From positions 1 through 16,254 of the forward strand of contig USBG01000028.1 of assembly GCA_900552855.1 (NCBI GenBank): a stretch of DNA of 16,254 nucleotides. The letters are read 5' to 3'. Both the position numbers and the translations under genes were made by a program. Shown piece after piece: positions 14,123 to 16,254 of the stretch. The DNA is from an uncultured Phascolarctobacterium sp. (GTDB lineage: Bacteria > Bacillota > Negativicutes > Acidaminococcales > Acidaminococcaceae). Under the pieces are notes generated by a model. It was not told the origin of the DNA, searched no databases, and worked only from the letters and a program-made list of their open reading frames with translations. Position 1 is the stretch's first letter, and every line of letters begins with the position of its first letter.

Positions 14123-14136
14123 ATAGTGTATACTAT
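14123..14136 (+). promoter_or_regulatory. Palindrome over a possible ackA -10 element
   Basis: ATAGT-GTAT-ACTAT is a perfect inverted repeat that contains TATACT (14129-14134), a possible -10 hexamer for ackA, about 50 bp before its start codon. No good -35 was found. It could be a regulated promoter, but a chance AT-rich palindrome is also possible. Confidence 0.3.
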
Positions 14137-14187
14137 ATTTATCTATAAGCGTTATCCAATAAATTTATTTGCGCAGGAGGGCGTATC

Positions 14188-15396
14188 GTGATTGTTTTTG
14201 TAGTAAACTGCGGAAGCTCATCAATTAAATACCAGCTTATTGACATGAATGGTGAAAAGGTGATGGCTAAAGGCTTAATTGAGCGTATCGGTATGGTAGG
14301 CTCTACCCTCAAGCACACTCCCACAGGTAAGTTTACCATTGACGTGCAGGAGGAAATTCCGGATCATAAGGTAGGCATCAAAATGATTCTGGAGGCCCTG
14401 ACAAGTAAGGAGCACGGCGTAATTTCTGATATGTCAGAAATTGATGCTGTAGGTCACCGTGTTGTTCATGGCGGCGAGCGCTTCACAGACAGCGTTCTCA
14501 TTACCTCTGATGTTTTGCGTGGTATTGAGGCTTGCTGCGAAATCGCTCCATTACATAACCCCCCTAACCTATATGGCATTAATGCCTGCATGGAAATTAT
14601 GCGTGACACACCTCAGGTAGCTGTATTTGACACTGCATTCCATCAAACAATGCCTAAGGTTGCATATTTGTATGGTTTACCATACGAAATGTATGTAAAA
14701 TATGGTTTACGTCGCTATGGCTTCCATGGCACTTCTCATAAATATGTTGCTCAAAGAGCGGCGGAGCTGATGAACGAGCACATGAATGATATGCGCATCA
14801 TAACCTGTCACTTGGGTAATGGTGCCAGCATTGCGGCTATTAAATATGGCAAGTCAATTGATACCAGTATGGGCTATACTCCCTTAGAGGGCTTGATTAT
14901 GGGTACTCGTAGTGGTGAGATTGATCCGGCTATTATTCCTTTCTTAATGGAAAAGGAAAATATGAATGCACAGCAAATAGATGATTATCTGAATCGTCGT
15001 AGCGGTATTTTAGGCATCAGTGGTTTGTCAAGTGACTTCCGTGACCTTGAAAGTGCTGCTAATCGTGGCGATGAGCGTAGCCAGCTGGCTATTGATGTGT
15101 TTGCCTATAAAGTAAAAAAATATATTGGTGGCTATGTTGCTGCTATGGGTGGTGTAGATGCCATTGTTTTTACTGCGGGATTGGGCGAAAATTCTCCCTT
15201 TATGCGTGATAAGATTTGCAACGGCTTAGAATATCTTGGTACTCGTGTGGACCCTGATGCTAACAAGATTCGTGGTAAAGAGCGCGAAATCAGTGTACGC
15301 CGTGCTAAGGTGAAAATTTTCGTTATTCCTACTAATGAGGAACTGGTTATTGCAAGGGACACCTTCAACATCTGTCGCCGCATTATTAAGCTGTAA
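14188..15396 (+). CDS. ackA: Acetate kinase
   Basis: This enzyme interconverts acetyl phosphate plus ADP and acetate plus ATP, giving ATP in fermentation; 402 aa, full length. The signatures are VNCGSSSIKYQL at the N-terminus (Asn7 binds the substrate side), VGHRVVHGG, FDTAFHQTMP, RRYGFHGTSH, CHLGNGASI, MGTRSGEIDP and FTAGLGENS. The start is GTG with AGGAGGG 6 bp upstream. No phosphotransacetylase gene is adjacent, so acetyl phosphate must come from elsewhere. It is divergent from tmcAL and upstream of yceD-rpmF, which have their own promoter after a 72-bp gap with no strong terminator, so some read-through is possible. Confidence 0.97.
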   Translation: MIVFVVNCGSSSIKYQLIDMNGEKVMAKGLIERIGMVGSTLKHTPTGKFTIDVQEEIPDHKVGIKMILEALTSKEHGVISDMSEIDAVGHRVVHGGERFTDSVLITSDVLRGIEACCEIAPLHNPPNLYGINACMEIMRDTPQVAVFDTAFHQTMPKVAYLYGLPYEMYVKYGLRRYGFHGTSHKYVAQRAAELMNEHMNDMRIITCHLGNGASIAAIKYGKSIDTSMGYTPLEGLIMGTRSGEIDPAIIPFLMEKENMNAQQIDDYLNRRSGILGISGLSSDFRDLESAANRGDERSQLAIDVFAYKVKKYIGGYVAAMGGVDAIVFTAGLGENSPFMRDKICNGLEYLGTRVDPDANKIRGKEREISVRRAKVKIFVIPTNEELVIARDTFNICRRIIKL

Positions 15397-15421
15397 TTTA
15401 TACTTTGTTATAGTTTTTTTC

Positions 15422-15450
15422 TTGACAAAGAGCCAGCACATAGATATAAT
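15422..15450 (+). promoter_or_regulatory. Consensus sigma-A promoter of yceD-rpmF
   Basis: Perfect TTGACA (15422-15427), a 17-bp spacer and perfect TATAAT (15445-15450) make an ideal housekeeping promoter. Transcription would start near 15457, giving a leader of only about 12 nt before the yceD ATG. This suits a strong constitutive ribosome-related operon. Confidence 0.88.
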
Positions 15451-15468
15451 TGTAAAGAATGGTGAAAC

Positions 15469-15972
15469 ATGATTAAAATAAATGTCGCAGAAATCAAAAA
15501 AAGACTAGTCGGTGAAAAGACCTTTGCTTACGATCTTGAGCCTGCCGAGCTTGATATTTCATCCTCTGAGATGGATATCATCGGAACTATCAGGACCGAG
15601 GGAAGTATGAGTAACGCTGGTGACGTATTGCTCCTGGAGGCTACTATGAGCGCGCAGGTGCGGCGCACTTGCGGGCGTTGCCTAAAGGAATTTACGGCTG
15701 TTACAAAAGCTGAAGTTGTTGAGAAATTTTATCCGGCAAGCGCTGAAAATATCGAACAAGATGCTTTTGTTTACGATTCGGACGTTATTGACATAACGGA
15801 GCCGCTTCGTGAAAGTCTGCTGCTTGCAGAGCCCATTCAAGCTTTGTGTAGCCCAGACTGCCGGGGACTGTGTCCCGTTTGTGGTGCTAATCTTAATGAT
15901 GGTGACTGCGGATGTGACAGGTTCACTGTAGATCCGAGGCTGGCGGCATTAAAGCAATTCATCAAAAAATAA
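15469..15972 (+). CDS. yceD: YceD family (DUF177) protein, large-subunit rRNA accumulation factor
   Basis: This is a 167-aa protein of the DUF177 family (YlbN in Bacillus), linked in E. coli and plants to 23S rRNA accumulation or processing. It has a CxxC pair at 68-71 (CGRC) and a second Cys-rich region from 127 to 149 (CSPDC, CPVC, CGC), a pattern that could bind zinc. The family hallmark GLCPVCGANLN is near the C-terminus. The leader is very short and has only a weak GGTGA ribosome-binding site. It lies 34 bp upstream of rpmF, the almost universal partner of this gene in Bacillota, and both are driven by a consensus promoter. Confidence 0.92.
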   Translation: MIKINVAEIKKRLVGEKTFAYDLEPAELDISSSEMDIIGTIRTEGSMSNAGDVLLLEATMSAQVRRTCGRCLKEFTAVTKAEVVEKFYPASAENIEQDAFVYDSDVIDITEPLRESLLLAEPIQALCSPDCRGLCPVCGANLNDGDCGCDRFTVDPRLAALKQFIKK

Positions 15973-16006
15973 TTCACTTAATAGCACTGAGGAGGTGTAT
16001 TGAGAA

Positions 16007-16183
16007 ATGGCAGTACCTAAGAGAAAAATGTCCAAATGCCGTCGCGATCGTCGTCGTGCAAACTGGAAATTAGAAGCTCCTGGTTATGTAGCATGTCCAC
16101 AATGCCACGAACCTATGATGCCTCATCGTGTTTGCCCTACATGTGGTCACTATAAAGGTGAGCAAGTAGTAGCTAATGCTTAA
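16007..16183 (+). CDS. rpmF: 50S ribosomal protein L32
   Basis: This small ribosomal protein has 58 aa. It starts MAVPKRKMSKCRRDRRR and carries two zinc-type pairs, CPQC (30-33) and CPTC (43-46), so it is the zinc-binding form of L32. AGGAGGT (15990-15996) lies 10 bp before the ATG. It follows yceD by 34 bp and is closed by a strong terminator 14 bp after the stop codon. In many Bacillota plsX or fapR follows this pair in the same operon. Here the terminator ends transcription and only 28 bases remain in the window, so the next gene is not visible. Confidence 0.97.
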   Translation: MAVPKRKMSKCRRDRRRANWKLEAPGYVACPQCHEPMMPHRVCPTCGHYKGEQVVANA

Positions 16184-16196
16184 TATGTGAGCAGAG

Positions 16197-16226
16197 AGAG
16201 ACGCCTACTTTGTAGGCGTCTTTTTT
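16197..16226 (+). terminator. Rho-independent terminator after rpmF
   Basis: GACGCCTAC (16200-16208) pairs perfectly with GTAGGCGTC (16212-16220) around a 3-nt TTT loop. Six T residues (16221-16226) follow and can also pair with the upstream AGAGA. This is a strong, compact terminator. Confidence 0.93.
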
Positions 16227-16254
16227 ATATGCTTTCAAAATATACACTCATATT

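Overview
The window looks like a low-GC Bacillota chromosome. The block rsmD, coaD, a coiled-coil gene, tmcAL (ylbM), ackA, yceD (ylbN), rpmF is a housekeeping neighbourhood known from Bacillota. The proteins have a Clostridia/Negativicutes flavour (tandem short CHR transporters, DUF4127). I lean towards Negativicutes, but no 16S gene or lineage marker is present, so the rank below phylum is inference. I see no CRISPR array, prophage, complete insertion sequence, tRNA or rRNA.

Region 1 (1-5600) is a long non-coding leader followed by a five-gene import operon: a UgpB-like lipoprotein binding protein, two membrane permeases, a UgpC/MalK-like ATPase and a TIM-barrel sugar isomerase/epimerase. 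A 12-bp hairpin after the binding-protein gene probably makes that protein more abundant than the membrane parts. A strong terminator closes the operon.

Region 2 (5600-7860) is a promoter, a secreted class-3 lipase with an extra C-terminal domain, and a family 4 uracil-DNA glycosylase whose ribosome-binding site overlaps the lipase stop codon. A terminator follows.

Region 3 (7860-9185) holds two adjacent genes for short CHR-family (chromate transporter-like) proteins. The first is broken in the middle and the second is intact. It converges on region 4 through one 17-bp hairpin that can terminate transcription from both sides.

Region 4 (9185-10900) is a membrane-anchored DUF4127 protein on the minus strand, divergent from rsmD.

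Region 5 (10900-16254) is the core block: rsmD (16S rRNA methylation), coaD (coenzyme A synthesis), a coiled-coil protein resembling the SepIVA/DivIVA-like proteins, tmcAL on the minus strand (tRNA-Met wobble acetylation using acetate and ATP), ackA (acetate kinase) divergent from it, then yceD and rpmF behind a consensus sigma-A promoter and ended by a strong terminator.

I found no clearly new multi-gene system. The observations most worth a second look are the lipase with an unassigned C-terminal domain, the broken CHR gene, the SepIVA-like protein in the coaD/rpmF neighbourhood, and the mismatch between a glycerol-phosphate-type transporter and its sugar-isomerase partner.
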